DNA of 64,000 nt from Blastococcus sp. HT6-4 (GTDB lineage Bacteria; Actinomycetota; Actinomycetes; Mycobacteriales; Geodermatophilaceae), in the NCBI RefSeq assembly GCF_039679125.1, contig NZ_CP155551.1, forward strand, positions 1,178,001 to 1,242,000. The letters run 5' to 3'. How positions within the stretch are numbered: position 1 is the stretch's first letter; each line of letters opens with the position of its first letter. Positions 1-14,754 of the stretch are shown piece after piece. The notes under the pieces are model-generated. The model saw only the letters and a program-made list of their open reading frames with translations. It did no database searches and had not been told where the DNA came from. A program made the position numbers and the translations under genes.

Positions 1-1
1 C

Positions 2-742
2 GAGCGCGGCTTCGCCTACGAGGGTGCGGCCATGTACGCCGCCCTCCGGGATGCGGCGACTTTCGGCCGGGCGCAGGCGCTCGCCCATGTTCTGCGAGAC
101 GCCGGGGACGGCTACGCCCATCTCGTCCACGTCGGCTACGGGTGGGGGTTGGGGCCGCTTCGGTCCGGCTGGTTCCCGCGGCTGCCCGACACCCCGTTGC
201 TGCGGTGGCTGGCGCTGGACGGCGCCGGGTTCTGCCACGCCTTCTTCGGTGGACTTCCGGCGGTGCGCCGCCTGGCCGCAGCCCCGGCGACCCTCGTGCG
301 CGAGGCGCGGCTCGCGGGTTGTGGGCGGGCACTCTGGTTCATCGAGGCTGCCGATGTCCGATCCGTAGCGGCGGCGATCGCCGGCGTCCCTGCGTCGGCT
401 CAGCGGTCGCTGTGGGCGGGGGTGGGCCTGGCGGTGGCCTACGCGGGCGGAGCCGTGGGCGCCGACCTGGACGACCTCGCCGACCTCGGTTCCCGGCATC
501 GGCCAGGGTTCGGCCAGGGCGTGCTGTTCGGTGCTGCCGCCCGGGCGCGGGCCGGGATCGTGCCGCCGTACACCAACGCGGTCTGCGTCCGGGTGCTGGG
601 GATCGACGCCCACGAAGCCGGGCGGCTCGCGGACCGGGCCTCTGCGGATCTCGGCAGCCCTGGCTCCCTGGCCGACTTCCTGGAATGGAAGACCAGGCTC
701 CAGCACGCGGTCGCCGACGTCCTCGACTCGCGGGGGGCCTAG
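2..742 (+). CDS. unbL: Enediyne cassette protein UnbL (DUF1702), 5' end outside window
   Basis: The frame is open from the first bases of the window. It reads ERGFAYEGAAMYAALRDA, a motif I associate with DUF1702/UnbL proteins found in enediyne clusters. The visible 246 codons are the C-terminal part of a family usually about 330 residues long, so the start lies to the left. The ATG at 32 falls inside the conserved motif and is not the start. The biochemical role of UnbL is unknown, though it is conserved beside enediyne polyketide synthases. The stop TAG (740-742) shares its last base with the GTG of the next gene, so the two are translationally coupled. The identification rests mainly on the motif and the cassette order. 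Confidence 0.85.
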   Translation, partial: ERGFAYEGAAMYAALRDAATFGRAQALAHVLRDAGDGYAHLVHVGYGWGLGPLRSGWFPRLPDTPLLRWLALDGAGFCHAFFGGLPAVRRLAAAPATLVREARLAGCGRALWFIEAADVRSVAAAIAGVPASAQRSLWAGVGLAVAYAGGAVGADLDDLADLGSRHRPGFGQGVLFGAAARARAGIVPPYTNAVCVRVLGIDAHEAGRLADRASADLGSPGSLADFLEWKTRLQHAVADVLDSRGA

Positions 743-2652
743 TGGCCACCGTGTTCGGATCCCCGGCAGCGCGCCGGGCGGTCGTCCTGGCCGTAGCGCT
801 GGCGCTGACGCTGACGGCCGCGATGTTCACGCGGCGCCCGGGACCGAGCGCCGAGCAGACAGCTGATCTGGCGCGCCCTTTCAGCTTCCGCACGGTAGTC
901 CTCAACGAGGCTCCACCGGGCGGGCGCAGCACCCGTCCGGTGCATCCCGACTTCTCGGGGGTGCAGGCGTGGATCGCCGCCGTGGGCGGGGCGGTCTCCC
1001 TCAGCGACCTGCGCGGGCTCGGACGGTCGGCCGACGGGTGCCTGGTGGACCCGCGCGACGACTCCGTCACCGTGTTCCCCGTGCCGGAAGCGGGCGGACC
1101 GGACTACCCCCGCTTCCAGTTGCGCCCCACAGACCTCGCTTACGACACGACCATGGCTCCGATGGGGTGCGTTCCCGGGGACTTCGACGAGGACGGGACG
1201 ACGGATCTGCTCGTCACCTACTGGGGACGCTCGCCCATCGTCTTCATGAACCAGGGCAGCGGCGTCGCAGGACCCACGGCGGACGGGTTCCATGCGCACG
1301 AGCTGGTGGATCCCCCTCAGATCTGGAACACCACCACCGCCAACGTGGGTGATGTGGACGGCGACGGACACCTCGACATCCTCCTCGGCAACTTCTTTCC
1401 CGACGGTGCTCGCGTGCTGGACCCGACCGCGACCGATGACGGCCGCATGGCGATGAACAGCTCACTGGGGAAGGCGCTCAACGGCGGAGGCGCCAAGCTG
1501 TTCCTCACCAAGCCGACCGGCGGGGTCCAGGACATGCCGGAGATCATCGACGCCACGTCGGCGCTGCCCACGAGTTCGACCAGCGCCTGGACACTCGCCA
1601 CCGGCATGCAGGACCTGACGGGGGACCTGCTGCCCGAGGTGTACCTGGCCAACGACTTCGGCCCCGACCAGCTCCTGGTCAACGACTCCACCCCGGGTCG
1701 GGCCGGTTTCACCGCCGTCTACGGCTCCCGGGACCCGTACACCCCGCGTAGCCAGGTCCTCGGTCACGACTCCTTCAAGGGCATGGGCGTCACGTTCACC
1801 TACGCCGACGGCGGAGGGCTCCCGTCGATCATGGTCGGCAACATCACCACCGAATTCGGGTTGCACGAGAGCAACCTGTTCTTCGTCCCGTCCGGCGAGC
1901 CCGAGGATCTCGCGGCAGGCCGTGTGCCCTACCGCGAGCGGAGTGAGGCGCTGGGCATCGCCCGCGCCGGCTGGAGCTGGGATGTCAAGGCGGGCGACTT
2001 CGACAACTCCGGAGTCGACGAGATCCTGCAGTCGACCGGCTTCCTGAAGGGTGTGGACAACGCCTGGCCGGAGCTGCAGGAACTCGCGATGGGCAACGAC
2101 CAGCTCGTCCTCGATCCCGACTTCTGGCCCACTCTCGGGCCGGACGCCGACCTGGCGGGCCACCAGCCGAACCCCTTCTGGGTTCGTGACGGTGAAGGTC
2201 GTTACGCGGATCTGGCGAGTGCCGTCGAGATCGACGAACCGTGGAACAGCCGCGGTATCGCGCTCGGTGACGTCGACGGCGACGGTCGGCTGGATGCGCT
2301 CGTCGCCAATCAGTTCGAGGACTCGGTGCTGCTGCTCAACCAGGGGCCGGTCAACCGCCCTGCCGCCTATCTCCAGCTGGTCAGCCGGGGCGCCGCTGGT
2401 GGCGATCGACCCGCGATCGGGGCACAGGTCGAGCTGGAGCTCCCCGGCGGCGGCAAGGCGCAGCTCTATCCCGCGAACGGGCACAGCGGGGTGTCGGCCA
2501 GCGACGTCCACCTCGCGTTGCCCCCGGGGCCACCAGTGGCCGCGAGGGTCAGCTGGCGCGACGCCACAGGCCTGCACAGCCGGGAAGTGATGCTCGAGCC
2601 CGGGCGCCACCAGTTGGTGCTCGACGAGGACCAGAGTGCGGAGGCACCATGA
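742..2652 (+). CDS. unbV: Enediyne cassette protein UnbV (FG-GAP/ASPIC)
   Basis: This 636-residue protein starts at GTG 742, which overlaps the unbL stop. The frame is open further upstream, but that part is the shadow of unbL. An N-terminal hydrophobic stretch (about residues 10-27) followed by RRPG suggests a signal anchor or secretion signal. Calcium-binding-like FG-GAP repeats lie near residues 147 (DFDEDG), 204 (DVDGDGHLD), 420 (DFDNSG) and 510 (DVDGDGRLD). The last roughly 90 residues form an ASPIC/UnbV domain. UnbV proteins are part of the conserved enediyne warhead cassette but have no proven function; extracytoplasmic location is an inference from the N terminus. The stop overlaps the ATG of unbU by 4 bases (ATGA). 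Confidence 0.9.
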   Translation: MATVFGSPAARRAVVLAVALALTLTAAMFTRRPGPSAEQTADLARPFSFRTVVLNEAPPGGRSTRPVHPDFSGVQAWIAAVGGAVSLSDLRGLGRSADGCLVDPRDDSVTVFPVPEAGGPDYPRFQLRPTDLAYDTTMAPMGCVPGDFDEDGTTDLLVTYWGRSPIVFMNQGSGVAGPTADGFHAHELVDPPQIWNTTTANVGDVDGDGHLDILLGNFFPDGARVLDPTATDDGRMAMNSSLGKALNGGGAKLFLTKPTGGVQDMPEIIDATSALPTSSTSAWTLATGMQDLTGDLLPEVYLANDFGPDQLLVNDSTPGRAGFTAVYGSRDPYTPRSQVLGHDSFKGMGVTFTYADGGGLPSIMVGNITTEFGLHESNLFFVPSGEPEDLAAGRVPYRERSEALGIARAGWSWDVKAGDFDNSGVDEILQSTGFLKGVDNAWPELQELAMGNDQLVLDPDFWPTLGPDADLAGHQPNPFWVRDGEGRYADLASAVEIDEPWNSRGIALGDVDGDGRLDALVANQFEDSVLLLNQGPVNRPAAYLQLVSRGAAGGDRPAIGAQVELELPGGGKAQLYPANGHSGVSASDVHLALPPGPPVAARVSWRDATGLHSREVMLEPGRHQLVLDEDQSAEAP

Positions 2653-3961
2653 CCGACCCGCGCACATGCCCGACATGCGGGAGAGGCGAGCACCCCGCGC
2701 CGTCCGTCCACTCCTCGGGCGACACGCCGGCCGTCGTTCCACCGTCCCCGGTCGACCGCCGGGTCAAGGCCCTGAGGCGATTTGCTCTCTCGATCACGGC
2801 CTTGACCATCGCCGGCCACGCCATGCTCGGGTTCGAGCAGGCACCGTTGGTGCCGTTCGTGACCCTGGCGGTCAGCTACGCGACCGCGCTGCTGCTGGAG
2901 GCGCTCGACGCGTGGGCCCGCAGACGGCCGGCCGAGTTCCAGGGGCCGGGTCAGTTCCTCACCTTCCTCCTCCCCCCGCACATCACCGGACTCGCCTGCG
3001 GCCTGCTCCTCTACGGCAACGCGTCCCTGTGGCCGTACATCCTGGCCGTCGTCGTGGCGAACTCGTCGAAGTACGTGTTCAGATTCCGGGTCAACGGTCG
3101 GGTGAGGCACTTCCTGAACCCGACGAACACCGGGATCGTGGTGGTCCTCGTGGCGTTCCCGTGGGTCGGGATCGCGCCGCCCTACCACTTCACGAACGCG
3201 TCCACGGGCGTCATGGACTGGCTTCTTCCCATGGGCATCCTGGTCCTCGGGACGGTGCTCAACGTCCGGCTGACCGGTAAGGCGCCCCTCATCGTCGGCT
3301 GGCTGGCGGGGTTCGTGGCTCAGGCGGCCGTCCGGGCGGTGGTCTTCGACCACTCGTTCCTGGCGGCGCTCATGCCGATGACAGGAGTCGCGTTCATCCT
3401 CTTCACGAACTACATGATCACCGATCCGGGGACCACGCCGGTGAAGCGGCGCAACCAGGTGGTGTTCGGTGTGACGACGGCGGCGATCTACGGAGCGCTG
3501 GTGCTGTCGGGTGTGGCCTTCGGGCTCTTCTTCGCGCTCGTCATCACATGCGTCCTCCGCGGCGCCGTCCTCCTGCTCGCCCCGTACGCCCGGGCGTTGC
3601 CGGAGATCAAGAGCTTCCTGACCGGGCTGCGCGCGGCGCCGGGATCGTCCCCCGCCCCGGCCGGTTCCCCCGCCCCTGCGCCGTCGCCGGCACCTGCGCC
3701 GGTGCCGGCGCCGGTGCCGGAGAGGGTGCCGGTGGCGGCGGTGCCCGTTCCCGCGGCGGCGTCCGTCCCGGCGCCTGTCGTCGCGCCCGTGGGGGCGGGC
3801 TCGGAGCTCGGACCGACCCAGCGTGCCGGCGGCGGCCCGACCGACACCACGCACGTCATCGGACTGCGCATGGCCGTGCCGGGCACGCCGGTTCCCGCAC
3901 GAAGGATCAATGGACACAGCAGTGGCCCGCGGCTCGCCGCATCCACCGAGGGAGACGTCAC

Positions 3962-3965
<4 letters not shown>
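2649..3965 (+). CDS. unbU: Enediyne cassette membrane protein UnbU (RnfD/NqrB-like)
   Basis: This is a 438-residue integral membrane protein. Many hydrophobic segments lie between residues 35 and 320, resembling the RnfD/NqrB electron-transport subunit fold that UnbU proteins share. A role in export or membrane-linked redox chemistry of the enediyne is often suggested but not proven. The N terminus carries a CPTCGRGEHP motif that could bind metal. After the membrane part, about residues 335-390, comes a low-complexity tail built of Pro-Ala and Pro-Val repeats, which is unusual for a membrane enzyme. It starts by a 4-base ATGA overlap with unbV and ends by another with pksE. Confidence 0.88.
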
Positions 3966-9471
<5,506 letters not shown>

Positions 9472-9475
<4 letters not shown>

Positions 9476-9909
9476 ACGGGAACGGCGCGAGCCCGAGCAG
9501 AACCGGTTTCCGTCACCGCCACGTCGTGACGCTTGACGAGACGAATGCCGTCGGAAACGTCTACTTCGCCCATTACCTGCACTGGCAGGGGCATTGTCGC
9601 GAGATGTTCCTGGCGCAGCACGCCCCGGCGACGGCCGCGGCGATCGCCGCCGGTTCGCTGGCCATGGTGACGGTCAGCTGTTCGATGGACTACTACGTCG
9701 AATGCTATGCATTCGACGACGTCGAGGTGCTCATGACCCTTGGCAGCACGGCCGGTAACCGCGTCTCCATGCGTTTCGACTTCGGCCGGGGAGAGCAGCT
9801 CGTCGCTCGAGGTGCCCAGACCGTCGCCTGCATGAGTCGCCGGCCCGAAGGAGTCATGCCGGCACCCCTGCCGGCAGACCTGGTCACGGCCTTGGCCCGC
9901 TTCAGCTGA
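9472..9909 (+). CDS. tebC: Enediyne thioesterase TebC (E10/CalE7 type, hot-dog fold)
   Basis: This 145-residue 4-hydroxybenzoyl-CoA-thioesterase-like protein carries the motif ETNAVGNVYFAHYLHWQGH, typical of enediyne thioesterases (SgcE10, CalE7, DynE7). In this family the enzyme releases the polyene from the PksE acyl carrier domain by thioester hydrolysis. The ATG overlaps the pksE stop by 4 bases, as expected for proteins acting together. No signal peptide is visible, so it is cytoplasmic. This gene closes the unbL-unbV-unbU-pksE-tebC cassette; 62 bases separate it from the next start. Confidence 0.95.
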
Positions 9910-9971
9910 TGGCTGCCATGGCACCCGCGCGTGCGGCAGACCAGCCCGGAACACCATCACGGAGGTGTGGA

Positions 9972-12128
9972 ATGTCCCGTCGCCGCCGCACGTGGATCCG
10001 GGGGACCCGAGCCGGGGTGCCGCTCGTGACGATCGCCCTGATCACAGGGTGCGGTACGTCGACACCGGCCGGCACCGCCGGTGGGGGCGTCACCTTCCAG
10101 GAGGTCTCGCCCTGGATGGACACCCGTGACTACAGCCGGGTTCCCTCGCCGGAGCACGAGCGGAGGGTCGCCCATGCCGAGTCCGAGTCGGTCGGGATGC
10201 CCGACCTCATGACCGAGCCGGTGCACGACCGGGGAATCCCGGGCGTGGTCATCCGGGACTTCGACGGCGACGGGCACCTGGACATCTATGCCACGAACGG
10301 CCCCGGACGGGACAACAGCCTCTACCGCAACCGGCTGGGCGAGCTGGGGCGGCTTGCGTTCGTGGACGTCGGCGCCGGCGCAGGTGCCGGGCTCCGGGAC
10401 GCCGACACCAACGGCGCCTGCTCGGGGGACGTCGACAACGATGGCGCCCCGGACCTCTACGTACTGGGTCGCAACCAGTCCAACCATCTGCTGGTGAACC
10501 GTGGCGACGGAACGTTCGACGACGTCACCGACCAGTCCGGCACCGGCGGGGGCGAGGCCAGCCACGTGAGCTGCACGATGGCCGACTTCGACGGCGACGG
10601 GCTGCTGGACATCGCGGTGGCGAACTCCTTCGACATGGTGGACGGCTCCCCGATCACGACCGTCCCGTTCGAGCGGAACCAGGCCGATCAACTGTTCCGC
10701 AACGAGGGCGACAACCGGTTCACCGATGTGAGCGAGAGCTCCGGCTTCGCCTACATCGACAACAGCCAGCAGGCCGGAGCGGCTCCGGTCGCGGGGATCA
10801 CCTGGGCGATCGCAGCCGTGGACTACGACCGCGACGGGGATCCGGATCTCATCACGGGGACGGATCAGGGCATGCTCCCGCACGCCAAGAACGGCGGCAT
10901 CGACCGCGGCTTCGTCCGCGTCTTCCGGAACAACGGCAGTGGTGCGTTCCGTGAGGTCACCCGGGAGCTGGGCCTGGCCGAACCAGGAGCGTGGATGGGA
11001 TTGGCGATCGGCGACTTCAACGTCGACGGGCGGCTCGACCTCTTCGCGTCCAACTCTGGTGATTACATGCAGTTGAACATGCCGCCGGGCATGCAGGGGG
11101 AGCTCGGTGACATGTCGAGCCGCTGGTTCCTGCAGCGGGCTGACGGCACGTTCGCGGATCCGCGGCGATCGACCTTGCCCGTGCCCGCCGAGGACGGGGA
11201 GGACCCGACCCTCGGGGGACTGGGAGCCACGCCGTTCGGCTGGGGCGCCACCACCTTCGACTACGACAACGACGGCGCGACGGACATCCTGTTCCACGGC
11301 GGCATGGATCCCATGAGCTACGTGACCGCCGACAACCCCGGTGCCCTGCTCCGCAATCTCGGGCCCGATGCCCTGCGGGACGACTTCTTCCCGACCTTCG
11401 CCTTCGACGACGCCATCGCACGGTCCGGGACCGATCATCGCCGCCGTGTCGTCACCGGAGTGGCCAGCGGCGATCTCGACGAGAACGGGTTCGTCGACGT
11501 CGTCACGGTGGCACAAGGCCGCAGCACCGGCCCGCTCCACTCGTACGCCCGTGGGCTGGGGTCGCCGTTCGACGACGGCGCTGCCTACCTCACGACATAC
11601 CGGCCGGTCGAGGGGAGCGGCGGGATGCAGCTCACACCGACCGACAGCAGGACGGTCCCCGGCGACCTCTCGGTCGAGCTGAACAGAGGCAACGCTCACG
11701 GCTCGGCGACCGTCACCGTGATGGGCACCGTCGGTCTCACCGAGACGGGACGGGTCAACCGTGACGGAGTCGGGGCCGTCGTGGCATTCACGCCGCGGGA
11801 CGGGGAGACCGTGCTGCGCCCGGTCATCGCAGGTGCCAGCTTCGCGTCGCAGGACTCACTCCGCGGCACGTTCGGCATGGGAGCGGCTGCCGTCGCGACG
11901 GTGACGGTGGACTGGCCCGGTGGGGTGCGGAACGTGCTGTACGACGTGCGGCCCGGAGAACGCATCGTGTTCCCCGAGATCCCGTGCCCGCTCGAATTGC
12001 GGCCCGACCTCTACACCGGGTGCGTCGGGGAGTCCCTGGATGCGTTGGTCGGGTCCGGGCACCTGGTGCCGGCCCAGGCCGACCGCTTTCTGCGGAGCGC
12101 GATGCGGGCCAGGTCCGACAATGGCTGA
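9972..12128 (+). CDS. Secreted FG-GAP/ASPIC lipoprotein, second UnbV-like protein
   Basis: This is a 718-residue protein. ATG 9972 was chosen because GGAGGTG lies just upstream at 9961-9967; the in-frame ATG at 9918 lacks this. The N terminus has an arginine-rich segment, a hydrophobic stretch and a lipobox ending ITGC, so it is probably a lipoprotein. At least seven FG-GAP calcium-type repeats follow, near residues 96, 153, 206, 284, 348, 430 and 500 (for example DFDGDGHLD and DYDNDGATD). An ASPIC/UnbV domain lies at about 585-665. It is paralogous in architecture to UnbV at 742-2652 but longer and richer in repeats. The function is unknown. Its position suggests it belongs to the enediyne cluster. 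Confidence 0.85.
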   Translation: MSRRRRTWIRGTRAGVPLVTIALITGCGTSTPAGTAGGGVTFQEVSPWMDTRDYSRVPSPEHERRVAHAESESVGMPDLMTEPVHDRGIPGVVIRDFDGDGHLDIYATNGPGRDNSLYRNRLGELGRLAFVDVGAGAGAGLRDADTNGACSGDVDNDGAPDLYVLGRNQSNHLLVNRGDGTFDDVTDQSGTGGGEASHVSCTMADFDGDGLLDIAVANSFDMVDGSPITTVPFERNQADQLFRNEGDNRFTDVSESSGFAYIDNSQQAGAAPVAGITWAIAAVDYDRDGDPDLITGTDQGMLPHAKNGGIDRGFVRVFRNNGSGAFREVTRELGLAEPGAWMGLAIGDFNVDGRLDLFASNSGDYMQLNMPPGMQGELGDMSSRWFLQRADGTFADPRRSTLPVPAEDGEDPTLGGLGATPFGWGATTFDYDNDGATDILFHGGMDPMSYVTADNPGALLRNLGPDALRDDFFPTFAFDDAIARSGTDHRRRVVTGVASGDLDENGFVDVVTVAQGRSTGPLHSYARGLGSPFDDGAAYLTTYRPVEGSGGMQLTPTDSRTVPGDLSVELNRGNAHGSATVTVMGTVGLTETGRVNRDGVGAVVAFTPRDGETVLRPVIAGASFASQDSLRGTFGMGAAAVATVTVDWPGGVRNVLYDVRPGERIVFPEIPCPLELRPDLYTGCVGESLDALVGSGHLVPAQADRFLRSAMRARSDNG

Positions 12129-12360
12129 ACGTGCGTCCTGAGCGACGGAGTCGGTCAGTTCCCGGATCCGTGACCCGGCCGCATCGCCTTCTGTCCTGAG
12201 GTGGGACGGCTCGATTTCCGGGTCCCGCATTCTTCCGGTCGTTGCCGTGGTCGCGGCAGAATCGATCACCGCTCCTGCAGGTCGGCGACCCACAGTCGAC
12301 GAGGAATGGCTGCGCGTGCGACGTGGCGCCGTTCAGGGGCGAATTCTGATCGGCTTTCGC

Positions 12361-12378
12361 ATCGACCTTCCGGTCGAT
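12361..12378. promoter_or_regulatory. Inverted repeat in the leader of the permease gene
   Basis: A perfect 7-bp inverted repeat, ATCGACC-TTCC-GGTCGAT, ends 11 bases before the ATG of the permease gene. It covers the place where a ribosome-binding site would sit, and no good Shine-Dalgarno is visible. It could be an operator or a small translation-limiting hairpin. This is a weak call from symmetry alone. Confidence 0.25.
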
Positions 12379-12389
12379 ATTTTCGCCCC

Positions 12390-13487
12390 ATGTCCGACGT
12401 CATCGCGTTGCCTGAGTCGCGTCCTGCACGCCGGACCGCGGTCGCTGGGGTCCTGATCGCGGTGGCCCTGTTCGCGGCCGGTCTGCTCTGGTCGAAGTGG
12501 TTGCCCTATGGCGCCAAGCTGGGCGAGCTGGGGGCGAGCAACACGTGGGTCGGCTCCAGCATCCTCACCGTCGGCGGGGTCCAGCCCGGAGATGCTCCGA
12601 GTTGGAACGCTGCGACCACGTTCGCGTGGACCTACGGGCAGGCTGTCTGGAAGGCACTGCTCACGGCGTTGGTCATCGCTGCCGCGGTCCAGGCGCTGGT
12701 GCCGCGAGCGTGGCTGCTGCGGGTACTGAACCGGCGCACACAGCTGGGTGCTGCGGCGGTGGGTGGTCTGGTCAGCGCGCCGTCGATGATGTGTACCTGC
12801 TGCAGCGCGCCGGTAGCGGTGACGTTGCGCCGCAGCGGGGTCTCGACCGCCGCGGCGGTGGCCTACTGGCTGGGCAATCCACTGCTGAACCCGGCGGTGC
12901 TGGCCTTCCTGGTGCTCGTGGCGCCGTGGCAGTGGGCCTCGACGCGTCTGGTGGTCGCATTGTTCGTGGTCATCGGTGGCGCCGCCGTGGTCGGGTGGCT
13001 GGTCGAGGGCCGACGGGTCCCCACCGCGGACGTGCCGGAGGTTCTGCGGCTCTCCGCCGCCGAGAATCCGGTGGACGACGCCTGGCTGGTCGGGGCTCCG
13101 GCACGGTTCGGACGCGCACTGCTGAAGCTCGGGATCGTGCTCGTACCCGAGTACCTCGTGGTGGTGTTCCTCCTGGGCGCCTTCCGCGGCTGGCTCTTCC
13201 AGGTGGATGCGCTCGGTGCCGGTCTGTTCGCGATCGTCGTGGCCGCGATCATCGGGACGCTGATGGTGATACCCACCGCCGGTGAGATCCCGATCCTGCA
13301 CGGATTGGTGTTGGCAGGGTTGGCGGCAGGGCCGGTCGGGGCGCTCCTGGTGACACTGCCTGCGGTGAGCATCCCGGGGATCGCGATGGTCGCCCGGGCG
13401 TTCGGGTGGCGGGCGACTCTTGCCACGACGGCTGTGGTGGTGGCCGGCGGCATCGCCGCGGCCGGCATGCTCGTCGGCCTGGCCTAG
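12390..13487 (+). CDS. Permease of the YraQ/ArsP (DUF318) family with CxCC motif
   Basis: This is a 365-residue membrane protein with about eight to ten hydrophobic segments. The motif MMCTCCSAPVAVTLRRSG, with cysteines near residues 135, 137 and 138, is characteristic of the permease family PF03773. Members of this family are implicated in export of metals or organoarsenicals, and the thiols are likely ligands. ATG 12390 was chosen because the hydrophobic first segment follows it directly; the longer upstream frame looks non-coding. It sits between enediyne genes and a flavin monooxygenase pair, so it may serve the cluster (efflux), but it could be unrelated. Confidence 0.8.
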   Translation: MSDVIALPESRPARRTAVAGVLIAVALFAAGLLWSKWLPYGAKLGELGASNTWVGSSILTVGGVQPGDAPSWNAATTFAWTYGQAVWKALLTALVIAAAVQALVPRAWLLRVLNRRTQLGAAAVGGLVSAPSMMCTCCSAPVAVTLRRSGVSTAAAVAYWLGNPLLNPAVLAFLVLVAPWQWASTRLVVALFVVIGGAAVVGWLVEGRRVPTADVPEVLRLSAAENPVDDAWLVGAPARFGRALLKLGIVLVPEYLVVVFLLGAFRGWLFQVDALGAGLFAIVVAAIIGTLMVIPTAGEIPILHGLVLAGLAAGPVGALLVTLPAVSIPGIAMVARAFGWRATLATTAVVVAGGIAAAGMLVGLA

Positions 13488-13535
13488 AGGTCGTTGTCGC
13501 CGAAGTTGACGCGACGTGAGAGGAACTGGACGGCG

Positions 13536-14594
13536 ATGTGGACGTGGCAGGACCGTGACGAAATGCTCGTCTGGTACGCCGGTGAAGCCGCGCGCATCGA
13601 CCGAGGTGAGGGCGACGTGCGGCAGGGGCTCGCACTGCTCGGCGCGCATGGCCTCTTGCGGTCCGGGGCCGCCCCCCGCTCGACTGACATGAAGCAGCTG
13701 CTGACGCTCATCGAGGACGTCGCCGGGGAGTGCCTCAGCTCCGCCTTCTCGCTGTGGTCCCAGACCGCGGTCATCGACTACTGGGAACACGCCTCGTCCG
13801 AGACGTGCACCGAGGTTCTCGACGGACTCCGCGACGGAACCGTGCCCGGGGCTACTGCGATGGCGCCGGCGCTCGGCCAGCTGTGCGGGCTGGGTGACGT
13901 CCCGCTCGTCGCCCATCGCGACGGGCACAGCCTGTCGGTGAGTGGGCACGTGGCCTGGGCGTCGCACCTCTGGGACGGCGCGGTGGTGGTGGCGCCCGTA
14001 CGAGTGCCGGAGGAGGGCGCCGCGGAGCGGTGGGTCATCGCCTTCCGGGTGGGGGCGCCCGGCGTGACTCTGCATCCGGCCCCCTCGCTGCTCGCCCTCA
14101 ACGGCACCGGCTCCTCGTCGTTGACGCTCGCCGACGTGGTGGTCCATGTCGACCGGATCCTCAGCACGGACATGGCCGGATTCGTCTCGGAGGTGCGCCC
14201 CCGGCTCCTGCTGGCGCAGTCGGCGATGTGTGCCGGCCTGGCGCGCCGATCGGTCAACGAGGCGCGTGCCCGGACGGCGGTCTGGGACAGCCCGCTGCGG
14301 ACGGTGGCGGACGCGCGGCTTGCCGACGTCGCGGCGGTCGCTGACGGGGTGCTCCACCGGTTGGACGATTGGTCGGACCGCAGTGCGGAGATCGAGATCG
14401 CGGCGCTGATGCAGCTGCGGCTGGACGCCGCGGCTGTCGCCGCCCGGGCGACGGACCTGGAAGTCCTCGTGTCCGGAGGCGCAGGCTTCCTCAGCACGTC
14501 CGCGACCAGTCGGCGACTGCGCGAGGCCGCCTTCCTGCCGATACAGGCGCCGACCGAGCTGCAGCTGCTCCGCCAGCTGTCGGCCAGTGGCTGA
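13536..14594 (+). CDS. Acyl-CoA dehydrogenase-like flavoprotein, probable two-component monooxygenase
   Basis: This 352-residue protein has the layout of the acyl-CoA dehydrogenase / FADH2-dependent hydroxylase superfamily. A helical N-terminal part (about 1-100) is followed by a beta middle region with SGHVAWASHLWDGAVVVAP (about 135-155), and then a C-terminal helical bundle. ATG 13536 is preceded by GAGAGGA; an earlier in-frame ATG (13494) has no ribosome-binding site and lies 6 bases after the previous gene. No catalytic glutamate of true acyl-CoA dehydrogenases is evident to me. Together with the flavin reductase 160 bases downstream it is best explained as the oxygenase half of a two-component flavin monooxygenase tailoring the enediyne or a side group. 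The substrate is unknown. Confidence 0.7.
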   Translation: MWTWQDRDEMLVWYAGEAARIDRGEGDVRQGLALLGAHGLLRSGAAPRSTDMKQLLTLIEDVAGECLSSAFSLWSQTAVIDYWEHASSETCTEVLDGLRDGTVPGATAMAPALGQLCGLGDVPLVAHRDGHSLSVSGHVAWASHLWDGAVVVAPVRVPEEGAAERWVIAFRVGAPGVTLHPAPSLLALNGTGSSSLTLADVVVHVDRILSTDMAGFVSEVRPRLLLAQSAMCAGLARRSVNEARARTAVWDSPLRTVADARLADVAAVADGVLHRLDDWSDRSAEIEIAALMQLRLDAAAVAARATDLEVLVSGGAGFLSTSATSRRLREAAFLPIQAPTELQLLRQLSASG

Positions 14595-14754
14595 CCATGC
14601 CGCCGGCGATCTCCGTGGGTGGACCGCAATGGTCGGAGGACGTGCAGGGCGCTTCGACGCCGGGTGATCGGGTCGTCGCCCTCTGCCCGTGTGATGGCGA
14701 CCGCTCTCGAAGGACTGACAGGACTACGGATCAGAGGGAAGAGGGCGGCCGAGA

